Made by a program: the position numbers and the translations under genes. Positions 9,084 through 17,481 of a DNA stretch of 64,000 nucleotides are shown here, piece by piece. The stretch covers positions 2,976,001-3,040,000 of the forward strand of contig NZ_CP095481.1 of assembly GCF_023023025.1 (NCBI RefSeq), read 5' to 3'. Below the pieces are notes generated by a model, which did no database searches, was not told where the DNA came from, and worked only from the letters and a program-made list of their open reading frames with translations. How positions within the stretch are numbered: position 1 is the stretch's first letter; every line of letters starts with the position of its first letter. Source of the DNA: Amycolatopsis sp. WQ 127309. GTDB taxonomy: Bacteria; Actinomycetota; Actinomycetes; Mycobacteriales; Pseudonocardiaceae.

Positions 9084-10313
9084 TCAGGCGGCAACAGATG
9101 GTGACGGTTCGCGCAGCGCGTCCGGCAGCTTTTTCCGCAGCACGAGCAGCGCCGGAACGGCTGCCGCGCAGGTCAGGGCCAGTACCGACCACGTCAGCGC
9201 GTTGTCCACGCTGAGCAGAGCGGCCAGCAGGCCGGGCGCGAGCGCCACCGGCAGGCCCCAGGACAGCTGGAAGATCGAACTCGCGCGTCCCTCGGCGCCC
9301 GGGGGAGCGGCCGCGGCCGCCGCCGCGGTGCCGGTCGGGCCGAACATCGCCTCCGCGATCGAGAAGCCGAGGCTCGTGAAGAGGATCAAGCCGGTGGCCA
9401 CCGGCAGGGAGACCGCTTCCAGGGGAATCAGCAACCCGAAGCAGGCCGCGAAGATCGTCGCGGCGCCGATCAGCCCGGCCGTCCGGCTGCGGCCGGCCAG
9501 CAGCGCGACGATCGGGCGCTGCCCGGCCACCACGACCACGGTGCCGAGCGCGATGGCCGTCCCGGTGATCCACTGTGGACCGTGCAGCAGGTCGTGGACG
9601 ACGATCGGCAGCACCGCGAACTTGCTCGCGCTGGCGAGCGTGAAAGCCATGTGGGTGACGCAGAAGCCGGTGAACGGCCGGTCGCCGAGCACCGCGCGCC
9701 AGCTGCCCGAAGCGGCACTTTCACGTGAAAGTGCCGCGCCCAGGTGGTCGCTTTCACGTGAAAGTGACGGGAGCAGCCGGATCAGCACGGCGGCGACGGC
9801 GAAGCTGGCCGCGTTGACGTAGGCGAGCAGGTGGAAGGTCCACGGGCTGGTGATCGCGGGCAGCACGGCGATCGCGCCGGCGCCGATCCCCGCGCCGGCG
9901 AACCGGCCGGCGGTCTGGGTGGCGAGCACGCGGTCGGTGTCCCGGCCCTCGGTGAGCCGGGCGGTCATCGGCGCGTTGCACGTCCAGAAGAGCCGGTCGC
10001 CGACCCCGGCGACGACCGTCACGACGATCACCTGCCAGCTGCTGTGCACGAGGGGGTAGGCGCAGAAGGCGCCGATGCGCACCACGTTGCCGGTGATGAG
10101 CAGGGCGCGCGGGCCGAACCGGTCCATGGCGGCGCCGGCGGCCGGCCCGGTGACGAGCGCGAGCAGGGCGCCGGTGCTGAGCGACGCGCCCGCGTCGAGC
10201 AGGGTGAGGCCCTGGGCGTGCACCAGGAAGAGCAGGGCGAACGGACCCCAGAGCCCGCTGCCGAGCGCGTCGATCAGGGTCGCGACCAGGAAGATCCGAC
10301 GGTTCCGAAGCAT
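9084..10313 (-). CDS. MFS transporter (drug-efflux type)
   Basis: A 409-residue protein with about twelve hydrophobic segments and an MFS-type start (FLVATLIDALGSGLWGPFALLF), probably a proton-driven exporter. The ATG has a GGGGGGAAG ribosome binding site. It lies 50 bases downstream of an AsnC/Lrp regulator gene on the same strand, suggesting co-transcription and local control. The central loop contains a duplicated LSRES peptide (SLSRESDHLGAALSRES) encoded by two copies of a CTTTCACGTGAAAG palindrome, which looks like a repeat acquired in frame. The substrate is unknown. Confidence 0.88.
   Translation of the reverse strand: MLRNRRIFLVATLIDALGSGLWGPFALLFLVHAQGLTLLDAGASLSTGALLALVTGPAAGAAMDRFGPRALLITGNVVRIGAFCAYPLVHSSWQVIVVTVVAGVGDRLFWTCNAPMTARLTEGRDTDRVLATQTAGRFAGAGIGAGAIAVLPAITSPWTFHLLAYVNAASFAVAAVLIRLLPSLSRESDHLGAALSRESAASGSWRAVLGDRPFTGFCVTHMAFTLASASKFAVLPIVVHDLLHGPQWITGTAIALGTVVVVAGQRPIVALLAGRSRTAGLIGAATIFAACFGLLIPLEAVSLPVATGLILFTSLGFSIAEAMFGPTGTAAAAAAAPPGAEGRASSIFQLSWGLPVALAPGLLAALLSVDNALTWSVLALTCAAAVPALLVLRKKLPDALREPSPSVAA
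9712..9764. repeat. pair of CTTTCACGTGAAAG palindromes inside the MFS gene
   Basis: The first copy is a perfect 26-bp palindrome centred at 9724/9725. The second is a perfect 14-bp palindrome centred at 9757/9758. They share the CTTTCACGTGAAAG core plus flanking GTG, lie 33 bases apart and keep the reading frame. No third copy was noticed in the window. Confidence 0.8.
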
Positions 10314-10363
10314 GCTTCCCCCCAGGTGGACAGCGCTCCAGGATATCGGCCCGGGGCGCCCGC

Positions 10364-10837
10364 CTACGGGCCGAGCGGCAGGTTGAGGCCCACTTTCACG
10401 CGGTCCATCGCCACGCTCGTGGTGAAGTGCCGGACGTTCGGGTTGTCGAAGAACATCCGCCGGGTGAACGCCTCGAAGCCCGCCATGTCCGGGCACGTCA
10501 CGATCAGCACGAAGTCGGCGTTGCCGGTGACGTAGTAGCACTGCTGGACGCAGTCGTCGCCGAGGACCTGGCGGCGGAAGGCGTCCAGGACCGCGAGGTT
10601 CTCCCGCTCCATCTCGACCATGACCACGAACGTCATGCTCAGCCCGAGCGCCTGCGGCGACAGCACCGCCACCTCGCGCTCGATGACGCCCGCCTCGCGC
10701 AGCCGCTTGATCCGCCGTTGCACCGCTGCGGCCGAGAGGCCGACCTTCGCGCCGATCGTCTCGGCGATGGTGCGGGCGTCCGCCTGCAGGCAGGCGAGGA
10801 TGGCGATGTCCAGCTGGTCGAGGTCGGGTGTCTGCAC
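10364..10837 (-). CDS. Lrp/AsnC family transcriptional regulator
   Basis: A 157-residue regulator with an N-terminal winged helix-turn-helix (DQLDIAILACLQADARTIAE, then LSAAAVQRRIKRLREAGVIE) and a C-terminal RAM ligand-binding domain (residues about 70-150, GNADFVLIVTCPDM). Family members sense amino acids and form octamers or hexadecamers on DNA. It is followed on the same strand by an MFS exporter, so control of amino-acid or related export is a reasonable guess. It is divergent from the KAS III gene across a 213-bp spacer. Confidence 0.9.
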   Translation of the reverse strand: MQTPDLDQLDIAILACLQADARTIAETIGAKVGLSAAAVQRRIKRLREAGVIEREVAVLSPQALGLSMTFVVMVEMERENLAVLDAFRRQVLGDDCVQQCYYVTGNADFVLIVTCPDMAGFEAFTRRMFFDNPNVRHFTTSVAMDRVKVGLNLPLGP

Positions 10838-11050
10838 TCCAGCAGGCTAACCGGGACCACCGACGATCCGCCGGGAGTTATCGGGCGCCTCACTCGCTCG
10901 TGACGGCGCTTACTACTCCGTACGCCGGTAAGATGAAACAACTTTTTCAGTGACATCGAACACAACTGACCGGTCTACCAGGGGGTAGCCCATACAAGTG
11001 GAAGACCAGCCGGATTCTCCGCCAACCCGCCGGCGTGGGGAGGCTCTCCC

Positions 11051-12046
11051 GTGCCCGCACCTGCCGCCGTGTTGACCGGACTCGGCTCGTGGCTGCCGAC
11101 GAAAGTCCTGGCCAACCACGAGATCGCCGCCCGGCTCGACACCTCGGACGAGTGGATCCGCACTCGCACGGGAATCCGCGAGCGCCGCGTCGCCGGGCCC
11201 GATGAGTCCACTGTGGACCTCGCCGTCGGCGCGGGCCGCAGGGCGCTGGCCTCCACCGACGGTGGCGCCGACGTGGTCGTGCTCGCCACCGCCACGCCCG
11301 ACCAGCCCTGTCCGGCCAGCGCGCCGCAGGTGGCCGCCCGGCTCGGGCTCGGCACCGCCGCGGCCTTCGACGTCAACGCCGTGTGCAGCGGGTTCGTCTA
11401 CGCGCTGGCCACCGCGGCCGGGTTCATCGCGGGCGGCATCGCCGAGCGCGTGCTCGTGATCGGCGCCGACACCTTCACCACGCTCATCGACCCGGAGGAC
11501 CGCACCACCGTCCCGATCTTCGGGGACGGCGCCGGCGCGGTCGTCCTGCGCGCCGGTGACGCCGACGAGCCCGGCGCGTTCGGGCCGTTCGACCTGCACA
11601 GCGAGGGTGAGCACGCCGACCTGCTGTGGGTCGAGGCCGGCGGCTCGCGACGCCGGCTGTCGGACGACCCGGGCGACCGCTTCCTCGCGATGCAGGGCAC
11701 CGCGGTGTTCCGGCACGCCTGCGCGCGGATGGCCGAGTCGTCGCGGACGGTCCTGGAGCGCGCGGGCTGGATGGTCGGCGACGTCGACCGCTTCGTCGGG
11801 CACCAGGCCAACATCCGGATCCTCCAGGCGACGGCGAAGCAGCTCGGCATGCCCGCCGACGCCGTGGTGGCCAACATCGACCGCGTCGGCAACACCAGCG
11901 CCGCGTCCATCCCGCTCGCGCTGGACGACGCCCGGCGCGACGGCACCCTCGCACCCGGTAATCGCGTCCTGCTCAGCGCGTTCGGCGCGGGCCTGACCTG
12001 GGGTTCGACGGTCTTGCGCTGGCCGGATCTGGGTCAGCCGTCCTGA
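11051..12046 (+). CDS. 3-oxoacyl-ACP synthase III (KAS III, FabH-like)
   Basis: A 331-residue FabH-like condensing enzyme with the complete catalytic triad: Cys112 (AVCSGF), His251 (GHQANIRI) and Asn281 (GNTSAASIP). It should join an acyl-CoA starter to malonyl-ACP. No ACP, KAS II or malonyl transferase gene lies nearby, so it may be an extra FabH for alternative starters rather than the housekeeping copy. The GTG start follows GGGGAGG. Its 3' end overlaps the convergent adenylate cyclase gene by 13 bases. A CTACC/GGTAG inverted repeat at 10975-10988 lies in its upstream region. Confidence 0.9.
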   Translation: MPAPAAVLTGLGSWLPTKVLANHEIAARLDTSDEWIRTRTGIRERRVAGPDESTVDLAVGAGRRALASTDGGADVVVLATATPDQPCPASAPQVAARLGLGTAAAFDVNAVCSGFVYALATAAGFIAGGIAERVLVIGADTFTTLIDPEDRTTVPIFGDGAGAVVLRAGDADEPGAFGPFDLHSEGEHADLLWVEAGGSRRRLSDDPGDRFLAMQGTAVFRHACARMAESSRTVLERAGWMVGDVDRFVGHQANIRILQATAKQLGMPADAVVANIDRVGNTSAASIPLALDDARRDGTLAPGNRVLLSAFGAGLTWGSTVLRWPDLGQPS

Positions 12047-13530
12047 GGTTCCGGGCCGGCTGTCCAGGTCGGCGTCGGCTCCTGGCGGCCGCGCAGCTCG
12101 AGCGCGCCGTGCTCGGTCCAGAACGCGCGCTCGCCCCGCAGGGCGCCGGACACGGCGGCGTCGCTCGCGAGGATCCGTGACGGCACTGCCTTGGCCAGCT
12201 CGGTGAGCCGCGCGGCCTCGTTCACGGCGTCGCCGATCACGGTGTACTCGAGGCGGCTGCTGCTGCCGAGCTGCCCGGCGAACACCGGGCCGCTGGAGAC
12301 GCCGATGCCGAGGTCGAGCTCGCCCGTCTCGCGCACCGCGTCCCGGATCGCCCGGGCCGCGGCCAGGGCGGCGGTCGGCGCGTCCGAGAGCCGCGTCGGC
12401 GCGCCGAAGACGCACAGCGCGGCGTCCCCCTGGAACTTGTTGACCAGCCCGCCGCGGGCGTTCACCGCGGTGACGACGGCGGCGAACAGCCGGTTCAGCT
12501 TCCCGACCAGCTCCTCCGGCGGCGTCCGGTAGGCCAGCGCGGTCGAGTCGACGACGTCGACGAACAACGCCGTCACCTCGCGGACGTCCCCCGACAGCGA
12601 GGCGCCGTACTCCAGCGCGTGCCGGGCGACCTCGGCGCCGACGTGCCTGCCGAACAGGTCCCGCATCCGCGCCTGCTCGCGCAGCCCGGAGGCGAGCTGG
12701 TTCACCGACGTCTGGAGCAGGCCGATCTCGCTGGAGTCGTCGACGTCGACGACGACCTCGTTGTCGCCGCGCGCGATCTTGTCGAGCGCCACGCGCAGCC
12801 GGTGCAACGGCGCGGCGACGGCCCGGGCCAGCAGCGCCGTGCCGAGCGCGCCGACGACCAGGCCGATCACCGACAGCATGATCAGGCTGGCGGTGTGGTC
12901 GCCCGAGCCGAAGTCCGGCGGCGTGGCGACGAGCAGCACGCCGACGAGCGGTACCCCGCAGGTCAGCGCCCACGTGACGATCAGCCGCGTCAGCACGGTC
13001 ACCGGCAGCGACCCGCGCGGCGGGACGACGTGCAGCGCGATCGTCATCACCGGCCGCGCCACCCACTCGGCGGCCAGGTAGGTGAGCCCGACGGTGGTGA
13101 GGCCACCGAGCCCGATCGTGGTGGCCATCGCGGCCGCGTCCGCCGCCGAGCCGAGCACCCCGGCGAGCACGCCGAGGACGGTGGTGCCGATCAGCCAGAG
13201 CGTGCCGCTGACCACGGCCATGTCGACGGGCAGCCGCAGCGCCCGCCGGGCCTCGCTTTCGGCGGGCGGGCGGCCGAGCACGAACCAGATCGCCGTGCGC
13301 CGCTGCAGCCAGGCCGTCCACAGCGTCCCGACGAGCAGCGAGACGGCGACGATCCCGGCCGCGACGATCCCGAGGATCCAGCCGCGGTCGCCGACGTCGT
13401 TGGGCAGGCCCTGCAGCAGCAGGAGCAACGCGACCACACCGGAGCCGGCGACGCTGGAGCCGAGCCCCAGCCCGGCGAAGCCCAGGCTGGTGCGCAGGAC
13501 GACCCGAAACCTCCCGGCGTTCTCGCGCAC
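12034..13530 (-). CDS. membrane class III adenylate cyclase with HAMP domain
   Basis: A 498-residue signalling enzyme like the mycobacterial Rv1318c-Rv1320c group. Six membrane segments (about 20-235) are followed by a HAMP linker (about 236-290) and a class III cyclase domain (about 310-480). Metal ligands Asp325 (FVDVVD) and Asp369 (QGDA), substrate-binding Lys365 and Asp434, and the transition-state pair Asn437/Arg441 (GDAVNEAAR) are all present. It should therefore be active and make cAMP. The input signal is unknown, as the N-terminal part has no recognised sensor. Monocistronic. Confidence 0.92.
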   Translation of the reverse strand: MRENAGRFRVVLRTSLGFAGLGLGSSVAGSGVVALLLLLQGLPNDVGDRGWILGIVAAGIVAVSLLVGTLWTAWLQRRTAIWFVLGRPPAESEARRALRLPVDMAVVSGTLWLIGTTVLGVLAGVLGSAADAAAMATTIGLGGLTTVGLTYLAAEWVARPVMTIALHVVPPRGSLPVTVLTRLIVTWALTCGVPLVGVLLVATPPDFGSGDHTASLIMLSVIGLVVGALGTALLARAVAAPLHRLRVALDKIARGDNEVVVDVDDSSEIGLLQTSVNQLASGLREQARMRDLFGRHVGAEVARHALEYGASLSGDVREVTALFVDVVDSTALAYRTPPEELVGKLNRLFAAVVTAVNARGGLVNKFQGDAALCVFGAPTRLSDAPTAALAAARAIRDAVRETGELDLGIGVSSGPVFAGQLGSSSRLEYTVIGDAVNEAARLTELAKAVPSRILASDAAVSGALRGERAFWTEHGALELRGRQEPTPTWTAGPEPQDG

Positions 13531-13602
13531 GGCGTTGATCGTATGGCGTGCGGCGGCAAAAGGCGTGGCCGCGGGCAGCGGCGGCCGGTTACCGTGCCGA
13601 TC

Positions 13603-14109
13603 ATGGAGCCACTCGGCCCGGAGGAGATCCGGGCCTCGTTCGTCAACTGCACCCGCGGCGAGGCCAAGGGCGTCACGCTGCCCGCCCGGCCCGAGGAGAT
13701 CCCCTGGGACCGGCGCGAGTTCCTCGGCTGGCGCGACCCGAAGGCGCCCGGCCGCGCCTACCTCGTGCTGCCGTACGACGGCGAGGTCGTCGGCCTCGCG
13801 CTGCGGGCGGCGCCGTCGCCGAAGTCACGGCTGCGCAGCAACATCTGCGGCTTCTGCACCACGACCCACGGCCTGGCCGACGTCACGCTGTTCTCCGGCA
13901 AGCGCGCCGGGAAGCTCGGCCGCGAGGGCAACACGCTGGGCATCTACGCCTGCGGCAACCTCGGGTGCTGCCAGTACGTGCGCGGCGAGCTGAAGTCCGA
14001 CGTGCCCCAGCCGGTCGAGACGCTCACGCTGGACGAACGTCTCGCGCGGCTCGAGGAGAAGGTGCGCAAGTTCGTCGCGCGGGTGCTCGAGTCGCGTCAG
14101 AAGCGGTAG
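13603..14109 (+). CDS. FBP-domain (EF-G-binding C-terminal zinc-finger) protein
   Basis: A 168-residue protein of the FBP family, named for the C-terminal treble-clef zinc finger of FusB-type elongation factor G-binding proteins. Candidate zinc ligands are CGFCTTTHG and CGNLGCC, with two Cys pairs. FusB-type proteins release EF-G from the ribosome and give fusidic acid resistance. This actinobacterial form has only the zinc-finger part, so resistance should not be assumed. The ATG lacks a clear ribosome binding site; a GTG nine bases upstream is an alternative. Its 3' end overlaps the convergent methyltransferase by 13 bases. Confidence 0.8.
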   Translation: MEPLGPEEIRASFVNCTRGEAKGVTLPARPEEIPWDRREFLGWRDPKAPGRAYLVLPYDGEVVGLALRAAPSPKSRLRSNICGFCTTTHGLADVTLFSGKRAGKLGREGNTLGIYACGNLGCCQYVRGELKSDVPQPVETLTLDERLARLEEKVRKFVARVLESRQKR

Positions 14110-14909
14110 CGCACGATGTGCGCCATCTTCGCCAGCGGCGGGACGTACTTCAGTATCCGCAGCTGCAGCCGCGTGACCGGCCGCACCCGGGCCATGACCG
14201 CCGGCGTCGTCCAGTGTCCGGCGTCCAAAGAGGACACGCACGTCAGGCCGTAGCGCTCCAGCTCGCGCGGGTTGTCCACGCCCCAGATCAGCGTCGCGCC
14301 CGACTTGCGGACCGGCGGGTTGAGCTTCTGCGCCTTGATCCCCAGCTTGCTGAACAGGTCGCAGATCAGCTGGCCGGACGGGAACTTCGCGACCAGCCGC
14401 CGGACCAGCTCCGTGCCCTCGTCGGCCGTCAGGTACATGGTCAGGCCCTCGGCGACGATCAGCGCCGGCCGGTCCGGCGGCACCTGGTCGAGCCAGCCGA
14501 AGTCGACGACCGACGTGCCGATGTTCGTGTGGTTCGGTGCCGTCGCGTAGAGCTTCTCGCGCAGGGCGACGACCTCGGGGTAGTCGACGTCGTACCAGTG
14601 CACGGTCTCCGGCGGGGCCAGGCGCTGGAACCGCGTGTCCATGCCGCAGCCGAGGTGCAGCACGATCGCGTCCGGGTGCTGCGCCAGGTACTCCGCGGCC
14701 CATTCGTCGATCGGCTTCGCCCGCAGCACGACGGACACGGCGGCGTCGCGGGTCATGCCGAGCTTCGCGAAGTCGTAGTCGATCTGGCGGACGGCTTCGT
14801 CGGCGGCGTGGTCGCCGAGGATCGGGTCGGCCTCGCGGCTGTCGAGCGCGCGGCCGTAGAGGGTGGCCAGCATGGTGGCCTTTTCCTCGGTGAAGAAGAC
14901 CTTCTCCAT
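14097..14909 (-). CDS. class I SAM-dependent methyltransferase, Ppm1/Tcmp (LCM) family
   Basis: A 270-residue methyltransferase of the leucine carboxyl methyltransferase-like group. The SAM-binding motif VLHLGCGMDTRFQRL, the acidic WYDVDYP and the ALIVAEGLTMYL segment are typical. Members such as TcmP methylate carboxyl groups of polyketides, but the substrate here is unknown. The ATG follows GGAGGAG and lies one base after the stop of a GntR-family regulator, so both genes form one operon and the regulator may control the methyltransferase. Confidence 0.88.
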   Translation of the reverse strand: MEKVFFTEEKATMLATLYGRALDSREADPILGDHAADEAVRQIDYDFAKLGMTRDAAVSVVLRAKPIDEWAAEYLAQHPDAIVLHLGCGMDTRFQRLAPPETVHWYDVDYPEVVALREKLYATAPNHTNIGTSVVDFGWLDQVPPDRPALIVAEGLTMYLTADEGTELVRRLVAKFPSGQLICDLFSKLGIKAQKLNPPVRKSGATLIWGVDNPRELERYGLTCVSSLDAGHWTTPAVMARVRPVTRLQLRILKYVPPLAKMAHIVRYRF

Positions 14910-14910
14910 C

Positions 14911-15603
14911 TCACTCCTCCGGGTGGGCGGCGAAGTCGTGGGCGTACGTCTTGGCGTCCACGAGGTGCTTGAGGGTGCGTTCGCGGGCCTCGGCCGGGTC
15001 CGCGCGGCGGATCGCGTCGAGGATCGCGCGGTGGTCGTCGACGGCCTTGCGGATCTGCCCCGGCAGCCGCAGCGCCGCCCGCCGCTCCTCGCCGACCAGC
15101 GCCAGGACCGACCGCAGCAGGCCGGCGACGTCGTCGTTGCCCGCGTTCTGCGCGATGACCCGGTGGAACTCGGCGTCGGTGGCGATCACGCGCAGCATGT
15201 CGCCGTCTTCGGCGGCCCGCGCCATCTCGGCGACGTTGTCCTCGAGGCGGCTCACGACCTTCGCCGTGGCGTGGCGCGCGAGCCGGTCGGCGAGCGTCGG
15301 CTCGACGGTCGCGCGCAGGTCGAACAGCTTCTCGACGAGCTGGTCGTGCTCGGTGAACCAGGTGCTCAGCGGCTGGTCCCGCGCTTCGGCGACGTAGGTG
15401 CCGGAGCCGGCGCGAATCTGGACGTACCCGATGGAGTCGAGCACGCGCAGCGCCTGCCGCAACGACCCGCGGCTGATGCCCAGCTCCTCGCACAGCACGC
15501 GCTCGGCGGGCAGCCGCGACCCCGGCGCCAGCTCGCCGGAGTCGATCATCGCCCGCAGGTGGTCGACGGTCGCGCTCCAGACCTGCTCGGTGTCCTCGCC
15601 CAC
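14911..15603 (-). CDS. GntR-family regulator, FadR subfamily (FCD domain)
   Basis: A 230-residue regulator with an N-terminal winged helix (AERVLCEELGISRGSLRQAL) and a C-terminal all-helical FCD effector domain (about 90-225), with a possible metal-binding pattern (DAEFHRVI and DDHRAIL). FCD proteins sense organic acids. The GTG chosen has AGGAT six bases upstream; another GTG 18 bases earlier is in frame but has no such site. The downstream methyltransferase gene is coupled to it. It is divergent from the acetyltransferase gene. Confidence 0.87.
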   Translation of the reverse strand: MGEDTEQVWSATVDHLRAMIDSGELAPGSRLPAERVLCEELGISRGSLRQALRVLDSIGYVQIRAGSGTYVAEARDQPLSTWFTEHDQLVEKLFDLRATVEPTLADRLARHATAKVVSRLEDNVAEMARAAEDGDMLRVIATDAEFHRVIAQNAGNDDVAGLLRSVLALVGEERRAALRLPGQIRKAVDDHRAILDAIRRADPAEARERTLKHLVDAKTYAHDFAAHPEE

Positions 15604-15647
15604 GGGCCCATCCTGCCGCACGCCGGGAATTGTCGGGGGTGGCTGCC

Positions 15648-16283
15648 ATGATCACGGACATGTCCGTCATCGAGACGTGGGAAGCGTGGGCGCGGGGCTG
15701 GGCGGTGTCGCGGGCGGCACCGCCACCGGTCGAGGAACCGGACGGCCACCGCGTCGACGTCGGCCTGCCCGGGCACCGGGTGCGTTACCTGCTGCGCACC
15801 CCGGACACGGTGGCGGCCCGCGCCCGGTCGGTCGCGGAGCCGGGCACGTGGCTGAAGACGTGCGGCCCGCGCGAAGCGGTGCTGGCGGGCCTGACCCCGG
15901 TGTGGCGGGCGGGGGACACGGAGTACCTGATGGCTTTCGCCGGCGTCGGCCCGGCGGTGGCGGCTCCACCGTCGTACGACGTGACGGTGACCGGCGAGGG
16001 GCCGGTCTGGGAGGTGGTCGTGACGTCAGGCGGTGTCCTGGCGGCGCGCGGCCGGGTCGCGGTGGCGTCGGGGGTCGCGGTCTTCGACCGGATCGTCACC
16101 GAGCCGGCGCACCGGCGGCGCGGGCTCGGCCGGGTGGTGATGCACCGGCTGGCCGTCGCGGCGGGCGCGCGGTCGAGCGTGCTGCTGGCCAGCGAAGCCG
16201 GGCGCGGCCTGTACGGCGCGCTGGGCCGGCGCGTGGTCTCCTCGGTCGTCCCCGCTCACGTACCGGAGGAGGAAGCAGCATGA
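15648..16283 (+). CDS. GNAT-family N-acetyltransferase
   Basis: A 211-residue protein whose C-terminal third carries the GNAT acetyl-CoA-binding motif (TEPAHRRRGLGRVVMHRLAV) followed by VLLASEAGRGLYGALG. The N-terminal part is not recognised. The substrate is unknown. The ATG chosen has a GGGGGTGG site upstream; an in-frame ATG 12 bases later and a GTG 18 bases earlier are alternatives. Its stop overlaps the start of the next gene (ATGA). Confidence 0.85.
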   Translation: MITDMSVIETWEAWARGWAVSRAAPPPVEEPDGHRVDVGLPGHRVRYLLRTPDTVAARARSVAEPGTWLKTCGPREAVLAGLTPVWRAGDTEYLMAFAGVGPAVAAPPSYDVTVTGEGPVWEVVVTSGGVLAARGRVAVASGVAVFDRIVTEPAHRRRGLGRVVMHRLAVAAGARSSVLLASEAGRGLYGALGRRVVSSVVPAHVPEEEAA

Positions 16284-16627
16284 CCGCACGGTTCAAGGAC
16301 CTCGCGCTCGACGCGAACGACCACCAGGCCCTGGCGGACTGGTGGTGCGCGGCGATCGGCTACGTCCGCCACGCGTCCGCGGCGGAGCGGCCACCGAGCG
16401 ACCCGATCCCGATCGCCGAGCCCGCCGGCAAGGGGCCGTTGATCTGGCTCAACCCGGTGACCGAGCCGAAGACGGTCAAGAACCGCATGCACCTGGACGT
16501 CGTGGGCGACCGCGCGGAGCTGCTGGCCCTGGGCGCGACCATGGTCCGAGAGGAGGACGAAGACATCCGGTGGGACATCCTGGCCGACCCGGAGGGCAAC
16601 GAGTTCTGCGTCTTCGCGCCCGAGTGA
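16280..16627 (+). CDS. VOC-superfamily (glyoxalase-like) protein
   Basis: A 115-residue single-module protein with the betaalphabetabetabeta pattern of glyoxalase/bleomycin-resistance folds (FKDLALDANDHQALADWWCAA at the start, ILADPEGNEFCVF at the end). Such proteins bind or modify small molecules, often through a metal. It is translationally coupled to the acetyltransferase by ATGA overlap and has a strong GGAGGAGGAAG site, so the two may act on one substrate or belong to one resistance pair. Confidence 0.85.
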   Translation: MTARFKDLALDANDHQALADWWCAAIGYVRHASAAERPPSDPIPIAEPAGKGPLIWLNPVTEPKTVKNRMHLDVVGDRAELLALGATMVREEDEDIRWDILADPEGNEFCVFAPE

Positions 16628-16639
16628 CCGCGCCGTGAC

Positions 16640-16653
16640 TGTCTGACCAGACA
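16640..16653. promoter_or_regulatory. inverted repeat TGTCTG-AC-CAGACA upstream of the TSUP gene
   Basis: Perfect 6-bp arms separated by 2 bases lie 55 bases before the TSUP exporter start. The size and position suit an operator for a dimeric repressor. No cognate regulator is identified. Confidence 0.4.
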
Positions 16654-16707
16654 CATCTGCGTCGCGGGACCCGGTCACCTTGCTTAGGCTCCGCACGTGA
16701 GTGCTTC

Positions 16708-17481
16708 ATGACGTGGTGGCACGCGGCGATCGTCCTGGTCGCCGGGATCTGGGCCGGGACCATCAACGCCGTGGTCGGGTCGGGGACGCTCGTGACGTTC
16801 CCGGTGCTGGTCGCGCTCGGGTACCCGCCGGTGACGGCGACGACCTCCAACGCGATCGGGCTCGCCCCCGGCACCCTCAGCGGTGCCTGGGGTTACCGGC
16901 ACGAGCTCAAGGGTTACTGGCGGCAGACCGCGAAGTTCGCCGTCGCGTCGTTCCTCGGCGCGATCGGCGGCACCATCCTGCTGCTGTCGCTGCCGAAGGA
17001 CGCCTTCGAGGCCGTCGTCCCGATCCTCGTCGGGCTGGCCGTGGTCCTCGTGATCGTGCAGCCGCGCGTCTCGAAGTGGGTCGCGAAGCGGCGCGAAGAG
17101 AACGGTGAGGAGCAGAAAGCCGGCCCGCTGCTGATGTTCTTCATCTTCCTCATCGGCATCTACGGCGGGTACTTCACCGCCGCGCAGGGCGTGATGCTGA
17201 TGGCCGTCATGGGGATGCTGCTGTCGGAACCGCTGCAGAAGCTCAACGGCGTGAAGAACGTCCTGGCCGCCGTGGTCAACGTCATCGCCGGGCTGATCTA
17301 CGCGTTCGTCGCGCCGATCAGCTGGCCCGTCGTGCTCTGGCTGGCGATCGGCTCCACCGCCGGCGGCTTCCTCGGCGCGAAGATCGGCCGGAAGCTGCCG
17401 CCGGCGGTGCTGCGCGGCGTGATCGTCGTGGTCGGCACGGCGGCCGTGATCCAGCTGGTCGTCAAGCAGCTCAGCGGCTGA
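16708..17481 (+). CDS. TSUP-family (TauE/SafE) anion exporter
   Basis: A 257-residue membrane protein with about eight hydrophobic segments and the two repeated halves of the TauE/SafE family ([18 protein letters not shown] near the start, [19 protein letters not shown] in the second half). Family members move sulfite, sulfoacetate or other organosulfur anions. A link to the sulfonate-type importer at the left end of the window is possible but not supported by proximity. No clear ribosome binding site precedes the ATG. The end overlaps the convergent aminotransferase by 11 bases. Confidence 0.9.
   Translation: MTWWHAAIVLVAGIWAGTINAVVGSGTLVTFPVLVALGYPPVTATTSNAIGLAPGTLSGAWGYRHELKGYWRQTAKFAVASFLGAIGGTILLLSLPKDAFEAVVPILVGLAVVLVIVQPRVSKWVAKRREENGEEQKAGPLLMFFIFLIGIYGGYFTAAQGVMLMAVMGMLLSEPLQKLNGVKNVLAAVVNVIAGLIYAFVAPISWPVVLWLAIGSTAGGFLGAKIGRKLPPAVLRGVIVVVGTAAVIQLVVKQLSG

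Noticed and set aside
11051..13530. Start of a polyketide or fatty acid biosynthetic cluster at the KAS III gene
   Set aside because: No ACP, ketosynthase partner, acyltransferase or tailoring genes are adjacent; neighbours are regulatory and unrelated.
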